From Halopseudomonas xiamenensis (GTDB taxonomy: Bacteria; Pseudomonadota; Gammaproteobacteria; Pseudomonadales; Pseudomonadaceae), in the NCBI RefSeq assembly GCF_014219065.1, contig NZ_JACLGO010000002.1, forward strand, positions 1 to 64,000: a stretch of 64,000 bases of DNA. Reading direction: 5' to 3'. The notes under the pieces are model-generated. The model was not told the DNA's origin and searched no databases. It saw nothing but the letters and a program-made list of their open reading frames with translations. The number at the start of each line of letters is the position of its first letter. Within the stretch, counting starts at the first letter, position 1. The translations under genes and the position numbers were made by a program. Below are positions 25,287 through 34,789 of this stretch, in pieces.

Positions 25287-27557
25287 ATGCCCTGCCTGAC
25301 AACACCACCCTCGCTCAAGGCTAGCCAGCGAGGTGCATTCAGCATTCTGACCGCCTTCACCCTGCTGATGCTTCTGCTTTTCCTGGCCCTGGTAGTAGAT
25401 GGCGGTCGCTTGTATATGGAACAGCGGAAGCTGCAGAAAATTGCCGATATGGCCGCACTGGAAGCGGTGGCACGTCTTGAAAACGGCAACTGTGCCGCCG
25501 AACCCGGCAACGCTGCCAACTACGCTGACGAAAGCGCTTTGCGACACGGCTTTCCACAGGAAGGCGAGCAGCCGCTGCTCACCCAATGCGCCACGGTAAC
25601 GCCGGGAGATGCCGCAGGCGACGGAAGCCGCATCATCACTGTCGACCCCGATGGTCTGGCAGTTAAAGTCACTGCCATCAGAAATGTGCAAAACAGCCTG
25701 ATAGCACAACTGCTTGATCGCCTACCCACCGTTGACTTGAGAGCTGAAGCCACCGCCGTGCGTGAAGCTCCCACTGCCTCATTCAGTGTGGGTGCGCAAC
25801 TGCTGCGCCTGAATGATAACAAGCTACTCGGCCAGTTGCTGAAAACCGTGGGGCTGAAGCCGGAACATCTGACCGTCCTCGACTCCGATGGTCTGGCCAG
25901 CGCTCAAATCACCCCAGCCGGCCTGCTCAAGGCATTGGGCATCAAGGTCGGCATCCATGAGCTCAAGGCTCTCAGTCCTCAGGGACTGGTTGATCTGGTC
26001 AATACCGAAGTGGGCCTGCTCGGCCTTGACCGTCTGATCGGTTTATCAGCCCAAGTAGTCTCTGACTCGGTACTATTGGCGCAGTTGGATCTGCTGCGCC
26101 AGGGTATTCTGACCAGCCCTATCCTCAAGGATGTCAACCTGCAACTGTTCGGCACCGAGGATCAACCAGGCCTGCTGAAACTGGAATCCAGCCCGGATGG
26201 CAGCCTGGGCGCCGCACTGGACACCCAGATCAACCTGGGCGATCTTTTGGGTGCCGGTATCCTGATCGGGGCCAATGGTCGTGCTCTGGAGGTGAATGAG
26301 CTGAACGTCCTAGGGCTGGCACAGGTCGAACTGGGTATTGTCGAACCACCTTCCATTGGTATCGGGCCGGTAGGCACCAAGGCCTACAACGCCCAGATAC
26401 GCCTGTATGTTGGAGTCGATACCAACAAGCTGCTGGGCGGCATTCTTGCCTGGCTGACCGATACCGTACTGGGCACCCGTATCAATCTACCCATCTGGAT
26501 CGACCTGGTATCTGGCGAAGGCACCCTGGAGGCCATCCACTGTGACGCCGGAACGCCCACTGCGGATATCTGGGTGGAAACAGACATACTCAATGCCTGC
26601 GTTGGCAAAATGCCCGAGGAAGGAAAATGGTCCACCAGCGGCAGCTGCGAAGTTGCCCTGCAGGAGGACGAGCTGATCAGGCTGTTGCATATTCCGGTAC
26701 TCAGCGGCAAGACACATATCCCTGCGCTGGAACACGACTACGAGTTACTGGACATGGTTGCAGGTGAAACTCGCTCCACTACTGTCAACCCGCTTGCACT
26801 CGGCACCACAGTGGATAATCTGGTCAGTGGTCTGTTGGACCTGCTCAGTGGCCTGTTCCGCAAACCGGTCAATGATGATCCCCACCTGGATTACAGCCAG
26901 CAGGCACAAAACAAACTGATCGCCAGCCTAGCAGAACAATACCTGGAAGCCACTAAAGTTAATGGCTTCTATAATGTGGACAATGTCACCAAGCTGATCC
27001 TGCAAGGTAGTGATGAGCGTGATGAAAACGGTGATCAGATTCTACCACCACTGGTAAGTGCAAACTGGGAGATCCCAAACAGCATTCCCGTAACCTGTGT
27101 GCTGGGAGCATGCCCCCCCAGCGCTTGGAAAAAGGGGACCTTCACAGAAGCTTTTCATGCCTATACCAGCATTCCGTACGGCGTTCTGGATATTGTAGGC
27201 ATACCCACTCTAGGTAAAGGTTACCTAAGCTGTGCAGGACTGCTCTCATCCCTGCTTAACTGGAACGGCTGCGTTCAACATAACCTGGCCAAATTGCTCC
27301 AAGACAAACCTGACAGCATCAGCATGAGCGTCAATAGCGACGGCCAGAATCTAGCCAACCCTAACAACACCGAAATCACGTGCTCTGGTGCGCTGTGCGT
27401 TATGCTGAAACCAGTGCTGGCACTGCTCAAGCCCATCCTCAACGGCATCGGCGCCCTGCTGACCACTATCCTCGCCAATGCACTCGGCCTGGAACTGGGC
27501 CGCACCGATGTCACCATGCATGCGATCAGCTGCGGCACGCCGCAACTGGTGCGCTAG
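25287..27557 (+). CDS. TadG-like pilus assembly protein
   Basis: Large secreted or inner-membrane-anchored protein of 756 aa. The N-terminal RGAFSILTAFTLLMLLLFLALVVDGGRLYMEQRKLQKIADMAALEAV (about 15-60) is the classic TadG/TadE-like helix with the ADMAALEA motif. The remaining 700 residues are extracytoplasmic and carry several Leu/Gly-rich stretches and paired cysteines. AAGGAG sits seven bases before the ATG. It is flanked by two TadE-like genes in the same direction. The Tad ATPase, secretin and major Flp pilin are not in the window. Confidence 0.87.
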   Translation: MPCLTTPPSLKASQRGAFSILTAFTLLMLLLFLALVVDGGRLYMEQRKLQKIADMAALEAVARLENGNCAAEPGNAANYADESALRHGFPQEGEQPLLTQCATVTPGDAAGDGSRIITVDPDGLAVKVTAIRNVQNSLIAQLLDRLPTVDLRAEATAVREAPTASFSVGAQLLRLNDNKLLGQLLKTVGLKPEHLTVLDSDGLASAQITPAGLLKALGIKVGIHELKALSPQGLVDLVNTEVGLLGLDRLIGLSAQVVSDSVLLAQLDLLRQGILTSPILKDVNLQLFGTEDQPGLLKLESSPDGSLGAALDTQINLGDLLGAGILIGANGRALEVNELNVLGLAQVELGIVEPPSIGIGPVGTKAYNAQIRLYVGVDTNKLLGGILAWLTDTVLGTRINLPIWIDLVSGEGTLEAIHCDAGTPTADIWVETDILNACVGKMPEEGKWSTSGSCEVALQEDELIRLLHIPVLSGKTHIPALEHDYELLDMVAGETRSTTVNPLALGTTVDNLVSGLLDLLSGLFRKPVNDDPHLDYSQQAQNKLIASLAEQYLEATKVNGFYNVDNVTKLILQGSDERDENGDQILPPLVSANWEIPNSIPVTCVLGACPPSAWKKGTFTEAFHAYTSIPYGVLDIVGIPTLGKGYLSCAGLLSSLLNWNGCVQHNLAKLLQDKPDSISMSVNSDGQNLANPNNTEITCSGALCVMLKPVLALLKPILNGIGALLTTILANALGLELGRTDVTMHAISCGTPQLVR

Positions 27558-27576
27558 ACATTTCAGGGAATAAAGA

Positions 27577-28134
27577 ATGTCCTTTATCAGATATCGCCAG
27601 AGCCGACACCAAGGAAGGTCCGGACTGCGGCGTCAACAACAGGGCGCAGTTGCCATCGAATTCGCCGTACTGTTCATGGTGTTTTTCGCCGTGCTATACG
27701 CGATCGTCGCCTACAGCATCCCTCTGCTGCTGACCCTTACCTTCAATCATCTCAGCGCAGAGGCAACCCGCGCGGCGGTCAGGATTGATCCGGCAATTGG
27801 GCTGGTGGCCTATAAACAATCTGTCAGCAAGGTTGTGCAAGATACCGTGGACAGCAGTTGGCTGCCGGAGAGCTGGGTAGACGATGAACGCTGTGCTCCT
27901 CCTGCCGATACCGGACTGCAATGGATAAATCTGGAGACCAGCCACGCTCTTCTCGCAACGGAGGCCCTGGGCACCGTAGAGCGTATGCAACTGCATGTCT
28001 GCCTGCAACGCGAATACAACCGCAACAACGCCATCATCCCGATATTGACCGTATTCGGTGTCGATATCCCCAGCCTGCCCAAGGATGAGGACGGCAACAC
28101 CATCCTGCGCGGGCGCTCCACCATCCGCCTATAA
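27577..28134 (+). CDS. TadE-like pseudopilin (second copy)
   Basis: The 185-aa protein has a longer basic leader, then QQGAVAIEFAVLFMVFFAVLYAIVAYSIPLLLTL (about 26-60), the TadE helix with Glu after the Gly. The C-terminus ends LRGRSTIRL, matching the tail of the first copy. Both also share the pattern V-x-D-(S/T)-x-W-L-P about 100 residues from the start. The two are probably paralogues that act together with the TadG-like protein between them. The SD AGGG is in place 12 bases upstream of the ATG. Confidence 0.86.
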   Translation: MSFIRYRQSRHQGRSGLRRQQQGAVAIEFAVLFMVFFAVLYAIVAYSIPLLLTLTFNHLSAEATRAAVRIDPAIGLVAYKQSVSKVVQDTVDSSWLPESWVDDERCAPPADTGLQWINLETSHALLATEALGTVERMQLHVCLQREYNRNNAIIPILTVFGVDIPSLPKDEDGNTILRGRSTIRL

Positions 28135-28188
28135 ATCCGCGCGCCCCGGTCCGCGTTCAGGCGCTACGCCGGAGTGGCCTGGCAGCCA

Positions 28189-28207
28189 TGTCGTCGAGCG
28201 ACAACCC
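28189..28207 (+). repeat. short repeat related to the hairpin at 7468-7494
   Basis: TGTCGTCGAGCGACAACCC is the same word pair found on the opposite strand at 7468-7494, there separated by a longer loop. It lies between the convergent tadE copy and response regulator genes. Confidence 0.4.
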
Positions 28208-28219
28208 CGGGTTGGGGCG

Positions 28220-28957
28220 CTACCGACGCCCACCCAGAGCCAGCGCCAGCAAGGTGCGGTTGTGCATGTTGGTGGCCCGCAGCACCTGGGAGACATACAG
28301 CTTGACGGTGTTTTCCGAGATGCCCAGCTCGCAGGAGATCTGGTAGTTGGTCAGCCCCTGGGCCAGCAGCTCGGCCACTTCGATCTGGCGCGGGGACAGC
28401 TTGGCGCAGCCGGGCAGGTCGGTGACCGACATCCTGCCGGCGACTGGCTCCGGCTCGGCGGAGGGATGGCTGCCACTCAGGGTTTCCACACCCTGCTGCA
28501 ATTCCTGCAAGGAGTCGCTCATCTCCTTGAGCCGTTCGCCAATGGCACCCAGCTTCTGTGCTGCCGCACGCTGGCGTACCGCCCCCTGCAGCCGTTTGAC
28601 GCCGGTCAGCAGGGCCTGCAGATCCAGTGGCTTCTGGTAGTAGTCGGAAATACCCGCACGCAGGGCGTCGATGACGTCTTCCTTATCGGCGTCACCGGTG
28701 AACAGAATGCTTTCGAATAGCCGATCCCGGGATTTGGTTCTACCCAATAGACGAATGAGCTCGATGCCGTTGATCTCCGGCATTCGGTAGTCACTCAGCA
28801 CCAGGCCGATGCTCTCGTCATCATGGAACAGGTTGATGGCCTCTGTGGAGTCAACACAGCTGACGCACTCTATCCCATGCGACTCCAGAAACTCGGTCAA
28901 CTCTTCGACAATGAAAGGCTCATTGTCGACAATCAGCACTTTGTTCAGATCATTCAT
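28220..28957 (-). CDS. LuxR-type response regulator (PprB-like by context)
   Basis: The 245-aa protein has a receiver domain (1-125; acidic pocket at Asp11-Asn12, phospho-acceptor Asp56 in VLSDYRMPEING, Lys at KPLD). A helical linker (130-165) and a C-terminal LuxR HTH (about 187-240; LSPRQIEVAELLAQGLTNYQISCELGISENTVKLYVSQVL) follow. In P. aeruginosa, PprB lies next to tadG and activates Tad pilus genes. The same order of neighbours here suggests a similar job, but that is inference. It converges on the second tadE. Confidence 0.85.
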   Translation of the reverse strand: MNDLNKVLIVDNEPFIVEELTEFLESHGIECVSCVDSTEAINLFHDDESIGLVLSDYRMPEINGIELIRLLGRTKSRDRLFESILFTGDADKEDVIDALRAGISDYYQKPLDLQALLTGVKRLQGAVRQRAAAQKLGAIGERLKEMSDSLQELQQGVETLSGSHPSAEPEPVAGRMSVTDLPGCAKLSPRQIEVAELLAQGLTNYQISCELGISENTVKLYVSQVLRATNMHNRTLLALALGGRR

Positions 28958-29318
28958 GTTGCCGCCAATTCCGTCCTGCTCACCCTACCCAGTCTGCGCC
29001 TGACAAACAGGCCAACAGCCAAGCCATGAAGCTGAAAAACGCAGGGTTGCGGCCATTATAGGCACCGTGACGCAACTTATGGGTAATTTATCATTCAAAA
29101 TTTGTTCCGGCCCAAATGCTCACCACAGACCTGGCAATTCGACAGTATTTGATGAGCCAGTCCCGCCGCTGTCGACAATCGCTCGCCCCAAGCAATGCAT
29201 CCCCGCCAGGCCGATCTGCTGCCATACTGGCCATATTACCGGGCACGCATCGCGGAATAATGGCAATATGCCTTGACGACCACCCTGCTGGCCGCAAGGC
29301 ACCTGTTCGGACCCCGAT
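28958..29318. other. divergent promoter region between two response regulators
   Basis: No gene seen. The part at 29040-29110 is AT-rich. A perfect TATAAT lies on the minus strand at 29055-29060 and could be the -10 for the LuxR-type regulator, giving a leader of about 100 bases; the -35 is poor. Confidence 0.45.
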
Positions 29319-30947
29319 ATGATCGACTACAGCCATAAACGTTTCCTGATAGTGGACGACTTCACCGACTTCCGCTCCGCCTTGAGCGGCATGCTGCGGC
29401 AGATGGGGGTGAATGACATCGATGCGGCGACCAATGGCGAGGAAGCCCTGGCGCTGTGTCGCAAGAACCACTACGACGTGATCCTGCACGACTACAACCT
29501 GGGCAAGGGCAAGAACGGCCAGCAGGTGCTGGAAGAGCTGCATCACGACCGCCTGCTCGGTCCGCACTGTGTTTTCATCATCATCTCTGCCGAGAGCAGC
29601 CAGGCCATGGTCATGGCGGCGCTGGAGTGCGAACCGGACAGTTACCTGACCAAGCCCTTCAACCTGGCCAGCCTGCAACAGCGCCTGGATCGGCTACTGG
29701 GCATGAAAAGCGTGCTGAAACCGGTGCTGGAGGCGCAGTGGCAGGGTGACTGGCGCGGTGTTCTGGAAGCGTGCAGCCGCATCCTTGCCGAGCACCCGCG
29801 CTATGCACCGCAATGCCGTCGGCACCAGGTCGCTGCCCTGGCAGCGCTGGGGCGTCGCGAGGAGCAGGCAAAACTGTTGCAGATGTTGATCAGCGAGCGC
29901 CCGCTGCCCTGGGCGCTGGTCGCGCTGGCCGATCTGTGGCGCGAGAACGGCCAGCTGGAGCAGGCCCAGGCGCTGTATCTGGACGGCATTCGCCAGTTCC
30001 CGATGATTCCAGCGCTGTATGACGGCCTGGCCGCCACCGAACTGGCCCTGGGCAATCCGCAGGAGGCGCAGCAGCAGTTGCAGCAGGGGCTGCGTATCTC
30101 ACCCAACTCGTTGCTGCGCCAGGAGCGCATGGGCGAGCTGGCGCAGCGCAACGATGATCATGAGCAGGCGGCGCGGGCCTTTCGCCATGCGGTGGAACTG
30201 GGCCGCAATTCGCTGTTCCGCAATCCGGAGAACCACCTGAACCTGGTCTCCAGCCTGCAGGCCCAGGCCGGTGACAACGTGCTCGGACAACGGGTGCTGG
30301 GCGAAATCCGCCAGACCCTCGGTGAACTGGATCGTACCTGGCGCGACGATCCGGCGCTGGCAGTGCGTTCGCGACTGGCCCAGGCCGAAACCCTGGACAA
30401 GGCCGGGCAAGGCGCCGAGGCGCGCCGGCTGGCGGAGCAGGCGGTGGCACAGTTGGCCGAGCTGGAGGGTTTCTTCAGTGCCCCGGCGGCGCTGCGCGTG
30501 GCCGAACAGTTGCGCGCGCTGGGCCAGCCGCAGCAGGCCGACAGCGTACTGGGCAGCTGCGCCGAGATGTATGGCGACGATCCGCAGGTGCTGGCCGAGA
30601 TCGCCACTCACACCGATGACCCGGCGATTCTTGCAGCAGGCTCCCAGGCCCTGGAGTGGAACCAGCAGGCCATCCTCCTCTATCAGCAGAAACAGTATCC
30701 CGAAGCCCTGCAGTTGTTCCGCCAGGCACTGGCCAGCCAGCCACGCAATATCAGCTTTGCCCTGAACACCGCCCAGTCGCTGCTGCGCCTGCTGGGCCGG
30801 CAGCCCGCGGCGCAGTTGCAGGAAGAGCCCGCGACAGGATTGCTGGACGAATGCCGCGACTGCCTGCAACGCGCCAGCCACATGCCTCCCGGCGATCATC
30901 GTCAGGAACGCTACCGCAAACTCCGTGAACGACTGGAGGCACTATGA
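29319..30947 (+). CDS. response regulator with TPR-like repeats
   Basis: The 542-aa protein has an N-terminal receiver domain (about 5-125; Asp13-Asp14 pocket, phospho-acceptor Asp58 in VILHDYNLGKGKNG, Lys in YLTKPFN). Roughly 400 residues of helix-turn-helix TPR-like repeats follow, with sequences such as WALVALADLWRENGQLEQAQALYLDGI and QAILLYQQKQYPEALQLFRQAL. There is no DNA-binding or enzymatic output, so it should act by protein binding. Its stop overlaps the histidine kinase start by four bases, so they are coupled. Confidence 0.87.
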   Translation: MIDYSHKRFLIVDDFTDFRSALSGMLRQMGVNDIDAATNGEEALALCRKNHYDVILHDYNLGKGKNGQQVLEELHHDRLLGPHCVFIIISAESSQAMVMAALECEPDSYLTKPFNLASLQQRLDRLLGMKSVLKPVLEAQWQGDWRGVLEACSRILAEHPRYAPQCRRHQVAALAALGRREEQAKLLQMLISERPLPWALVALADLWRENGQLEQAQALYLDGIRQFPMIPALYDGLAATELALGNPQEAQQQLQQGLRISPNSLLRQERMGELAQRNDDHEQAARAFRHAVELGRNSLFRNPENHLNLVSSLQAQAGDNVLGQRVLGEIRQTLGELDRTWRDDPALAVRSRLAQAETLDKAGQGAEARRLAEQAVAQLAELEGFFSAPAALRVAEQLRALGQPQQADSVLGSCAEMYGDDPQVLAEIATHTDDPAILAAGSQALEWNQQAILLYQQKQYPEALQLFRQALASQPRNISFALNTAQSLLRLLGRQPAAQLQEEPATGLLDECRDCLQRASHMPPGDHRQERYRKLRERLEAL

Positions 30948-31636
30948 ACGACAGGGATCACCAGGGGCTGGATTTTTCCACCGTACTGGCCTCCACCGTG
31001 CACGACATGAAGAATTCCCTGACCCTGCTGATGCAGAGCTGGAACCAGTGGCTCGAGCGGCTGCCGCCGGAGCTGGCCGAGTCCGGCGAGCGTGGCGTGA
31101 TCGAGTACGAGTCGCTGCGCCTCAACGGCATGCTGATGCAGATGCTCGGGCTGTACAAACTGCAGATCAATCAGCTACCGCTGCGCCCGGACTGGGTGGA
31201 GGTCGAGGAGCTGCTGCAGGAGCAACTGGCCCGCCATGCCGACATCCTGCAGGCCAGGGGCATCCGTGGCAGCTGCAGCGTGGAGGGCGCCGGATTGTTC
31301 TTCATGGATGCCGAGCTGATCGGTTCGGTGATCGGCAACGTGATCAACAACTCCATTCGCTACGCCCACTCGGCGATCCACCTGCAGGCCAGCCTGCACG
31401 GCGACATGCTGTTGCTCACGGTGAACGACGACGGCCGGGGTTATCCGGCCGACATGCTCGGGCGCTACGGCACCGGCACCCGCGATGCCGATGTCAGCAA
31501 TGGCAGTACCGGACTGGGGCTGTATTTCGGCCAGTGCATCGCCAGCCTGCACCAGCGTGATGGCCAGTGCGGTTACATCGAGCTGGACAATGGCGGCACG
31601 CTCGGTGGCGGTGAGTTCCGTTTGTACCTGCCGTGA
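30944..31636 (+). CDS. soluble sensorless histidine kinase
   Basis: The 230-aa cytoplasmic kinase has no membrane or sensory domain. The phospho-acceptor is His20 in STVHDMKNSLTLL. The N-box GNVINNSIRYA is at about 131-141, with DDGRGYP and GSTGLGLYFGQCI ATP-lid motifs after it. It is translationally coupled with the TPR response regulator. Without a sensor domain, its input may be the TPR protein or another receptor. The phosphate target could be either neighbouring response regulator. Confidence 0.87.
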   Translation: MNDRDHQGLDFSTVLASTVHDMKNSLTLLMQSWNQWLERLPPELAESGERGVIEYESLRLNGMLMQMLGLYKLQINQLPLRPDWVEVEELLQEQLARHADILQARGIRGSCSVEGAGLFFMDAELIGSVIGNVINNSIRYAHSAIHLQASLHGDMLLLTVNDDGRGYPADMLGRYGTGTRDADVSNGSTGLGLYFGQCIASLHQRDGQCGYIELDNGGTLGGGEFRLYLP

Positions 31637-31755
31637 ACAGCCCTGGCTTATGACCCATCAACACCGTGGGTTCTGACGGTTTCCCGGCTGCCCGCCGCAT
31701 GCTTAGCTTGTCCGCTTCGACAATTATAAAGACCGTCTGCACGGAGTCCCTGCGT

Positions 31756-33414
31756 ATGTTCGATCGTCATTACGCCGTCTGGCCCGACCTGGTGCCGCAC
31801 TTCCTCGACCTGCCGGCCACCAGCCTGTATTCCAACCTCAGCGTGTCCGCGCTGCGTTATCCACAGCACCCGGCGATCATCTACTACGGCAGCACGCTGA
31901 CCTATGCCGAGCTGGAGCGCGAGGCCGAGGCGCTGGCTGGCTACCTGCAACGCGCCGGGGTGCAGGCCGGCGACCGGGTGTTGCTGTACATGCAGAACAG
32001 TCCGCAGTTCGTCATCGGCTTCTATGCCATCCTGCGCGCCAATGCGGTGGTGGTACCGGTCAACCCGATGAACCGCAAGGCCGAACTGGAGTACCTGATC
32101 GCCGATACCGAAGCGCGGGTGGCGCTGTGCGGCCGCGAGTTGCTGGACAATATCAGCGGCCTGCTGGGCAACACCGGTCTGCAGGAAGTGCTGGTCAGCG
32201 CCTATGGCGAGTATGTTCGCGAGCCGACCGACCTGGCCCTGCCCGAGGCAGTGACGCTGTCCGCCGATATACCCGACCAGCCTGGCCTCACCGCCTGGCA
32301 GCAGGCGCTGGATGCGGCCTACGAGCCGGGCCCGCTGACCGCCGGGCCGGACGACCTGTGCGTGATCCCCTACAGCTCCGGTACCACCGGCAACCCCAAG
32401 GGCTGCGTGCATACCCACCACAGCGCCATGGCCACCACGGTGTATTGCTCGGTGTGGGGCAACAGCCAGCACGGCGGCGTACAGTTGGTGTCGGTACCCA
32501 TGTTCCATGTCACCGGCATGCAGGTGTGCATGAACGCTTCCATCTACCTGGGCGCCACCCAGGTGATCATGACCCGCTGGGATCGCCGCACCGCCGCGCA
32601 GCTGATCGAGCGCCACGGCATCACCGCCTGGCGCAACATCCCGACCATGGTGGTGGACCTGCTGTCCGACCCGCAGATCGAACAGTACGACCTAAGCAGC
32701 CTGCAGGCCATCGGCGGCGGCGGTGCGGCAATGCCCGCGGCCATCGCTGCCAAGCTGGAGAGCAAGCTGGGCCTGAGCTATTCCGAGGGCTACGGCCTGT
32801 CGGAAACCCTCAGCGCCACGCACATGAACCCGCCGCTGGCAGCCAAGCCGCAGTGCCTGGGCATTCCGATCATCGGCGTGGACTCGCGGGTGGTGGATGT
32901 GGAAAGCCTGCATGAGCTGGGTGTCGGTGAGGTCGGCGAAATCATCCTGCGTGGCGAGCAGCTGTTCCAGGGCTACTGGCGCCGCCCGGAGGCCACCGAG
33001 GCGGCCTTTGTCGAGCTGGACGGCCAGCGCTTCTTCCGCACCGGCGACCTGGGCTACTACGACGAGCAGGGCTACTTCTTCCTGGTCGACCGGGTCAAGC
33101 GCATGATCAACGCCTCCGGCTACAAGGTCTGGCCGGCGGAGGTCGAGTCGCTGCTGTACAGCCACCCGGCGGTGCAGGAGGTATGCGTGATCTCGGTGCC
33201 GGACGAGCGACGCGGGGAAACGGTCAAGGCGGTGGTGGTGCTGGCGGCAGGCCAGGAGAACACCCGCGCCGAACAGATTCTCGACTGGTGCCAGGCCAAC
33301 ATGTCGGCCTACAAGTGTCCGAAGCTGGTGGAGTTCGTCGACAGCCTGCCCAAGTCACCCGCCGGCAAGATCATGTGGCGGGCGCTGCAGGAAGCGGAGT
33401 GGGCGAAGAGCTGA
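31756..33414 (+). CDS. AMP-binding acyl-CoA ligase
   Basis: ANL-family enzyme of 552 aa that activates a carboxylic acid to acyl-CoA by way of an acyl-AMP. P-loop YSSGTTGNPKG is at about 206-216. Later motifs are GYGLSETLS, the A7/A8 region FFRTGDLGYYDEQGYFFLVDRVKRMINASGYKVWP and the catalytic Lys in KSPAGKIMW near the end. The start at 31756 has GGAG nine bases upstream. Most like long- or medium-chain fatty acid CoA ligases. Monocistronic. Confidence 0.9.
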   Translation: MFDRHYAVWPDLVPHFLDLPATSLYSNLSVSALRYPQHPAIIYYGSTLTYAELEREAEALAGYLQRAGVQAGDRVLLYMQNSPQFVIGFYAILRANAVVVPVNPMNRKAELEYLIADTEARVALCGRELLDNISGLLGNTGLQEVLVSAYGEYVREPTDLALPEAVTLSADIPDQPGLTAWQQALDAAYEPGPLTAGPDDLCVIPYSSGTTGNPKGCVHTHHSAMATTVYCSVWGNSQHGGVQLVSVPMFHVTGMQVCMNASIYLGATQVIMTRWDRRTAAQLIERHGITAWRNIPTMVVDLLSDPQIEQYDLSSLQAIGGGGAAMPAAIAAKLESKLGLSYSEGYGLSETLSATHMNPPLAAKPQCLGIPIIGVDSRVVDVESLHELGVGEVGEIILRGEQLFQGYWRRPEATEAAFVELDGQRFFRTGDLGYYDEQGYFFLVDRVKRMINASGYKVWPAEVESLLYSHPAVQEVCVISVPDERRGETVKAVVVLAAGQENTRAEQILDWCQANMSAYKCPKLVEFVDSLPKSPAGKIMWRALQEAEWAKS

Positions 33415-33532
33415 TGGCAATGGGGTGTAGCGCACCTGCGCTACGCCTGCGGAGATGGAGCGGTTACGGTCCTGTCGGCGAGCAGGTGCTCGCCAACCCC
33501 AGCAAGGCCGAGCAATGAAGCCCCCTTGGAGC

Positions 33533-33586
33533 TGTGGGAGCCGCGCCCCACGGCGAAGCTTTCGCGCCGAGGGCGGCGCTCCCACA
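33533..33586. repeat. Pseudomonas REP-type palindrome (first copy)
   Basis: TGTGGGAG at one end and CTCCCACA at the other frame a GC-rich interior with a further GGCGCG-type stem. A second copy is at 48090-48150. Two more small hairpins (GTAGCG...CGCTAC and GGCGAGCA-GG-TGCTCGCC) lie just before it. Confidence 0.8.
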
Positions 33587-33620
33587 ATGGCTGTAGTGAG
33601 GACTCCACAGGCAGACAGGC

Positions 33621-34643
33621 TCAGTCGGCGATATGCACCAGCTGCTTGCCAAAGTTCCTGCCCTTGAGCATGCCCTTGAACGCCTCGACGGCATTCTCCA
33701 GGCCTTCGGCCACCGTCTCGCGATACTTGATATTGCCGCTGGCGACCTGCTCGGCGAGCAGCGTGGTGATTTCCTGGTGGCGGTCCTGCCATTCGGTGAC
33801 CAGGAAGAAGCGGTGCTCCGGCGGGTTCTCCAGCTTGCCGAAGATATGGAAAGGCGTTTCCACCTTGCTCGCGTCCTCGGCATTGTAGGCCGATACGTAG
33901 CCACAGATCGGCACCCGCGAGCCGGGGTTGAGCAGCTTGGCTACCGCGCGGCTGACATCCCCGCCGACGTTCTCGAAATACACATCGATACCCTTCGGGC
34001 AGGCCGCGGCCAAGTCCGCTTCCAGGTTGCCGGCCTTGTAATCGACGCAGGCATCGAAGCCCAGCTCCTCGACCACGAAGCGGCACTTGTCCGCACCGCC
34101 AGCCACACCCACCACCCGGCAACCCAGTTGCTTGGCGGTCTGGCCGACCACGGTGCCGACCGGGCCGGAAGCTGCCGACACCACCACGGTCTCACCCGCC
34201 TGGGGTTTGCCGACATACACCAGCCCGCAGTAACCGGTACGCCCCGGCATGCCGGCCACACCCAGGTAAGCCTGCAGCGGCACGCCACGCGGCTCGATCT
34301 TGTAGATCATCGGCGCATCGCCCGGTACGATGCAGTACTCCTGCCAGCCGGAATAGCAGGTGACCAGGTCACCCTCGCTGTAGTTCGGCGACTTCGATTC
34401 GATTACCCGGCCCACACTTTCACCGACGATCACCTCGCCGATGCCGATCGGGTCCATATAGCCCTTGGCATCGTTCATCCGCGGGCGCATGTAGGGGTCC
34501 AGCGACAGCCACAGGGTCTTGATCAGCACCTCGCCGTCACGCAGCTCGCGTACCGGGCTTTGCGCCAGGACCAGGTCACCGTCGCGTATTTCCCCCTGGG
34601 GGCGCTGCTCAAGAATTATTTTTCGATTGATAAGGGCAGACAT
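33621..34643 (-). CDS. NADP-dependent MDR oxidoreductase (PTGR1/CurA-like)
   Basis: Zinc-free medium-chain reductase of 340 aa, of the type that reduces activated double bonds (alkenals, curcumin, leukotriene-type substrates). Start ATG 34643, eight bases after GGAGG. Features are LDPYMRPRMND (about 49-59), the nucleotide-binding AASGPVGTVVGQTAKQLGCRVVGVAGG (about 156-182), and the conserved YFENVGGDV. No zinc-binding Cys pair is present. Stands alone. Confidence 0.9.
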   Translation of the reverse strand: MSALINRKIILEQRPQGEIRDGDLVLAQSPVRELRDGEVLIKTLWLSLDPYMRPRMNDAKGYMDPIGIGEVIVGESVGRVIESKSPNYSEGDLVTCYSGWQEYCIVPGDAPMIYKIEPRGVPLQAYLGVAGMPGRTGYCGLVYVGKPQAGETVVVSAASGPVGTVVGQTAKQLGCRVVGVAGGADKCRFVVEELGFDACVDYKAGNLEADLAAACPKGIDVYFENVGGDVSRAVAKLLNPGSRVPICGYVSAYNAEDASKVETPFHIFGKLENPPEHRFFLVTEWQDRHQEITTLLAEQVASGNIKYRETVAEGLENAVEAFKGMLKGRNFGKQLVHIAD

Positions 34644-34789
34644 GCTCAAGGCCTCCGAGCTGTAGATGGATGGGGCACAGGGCCCGTTCCAACCGAGCAT
34701 AAACCACAGTGCCCGTCGGGCGGGGTGTTATTCATGTCAATGATTGCCTGTCAGTACCAGGCCGGTGTCGCCCTCTCCCCCGGCTCTTA

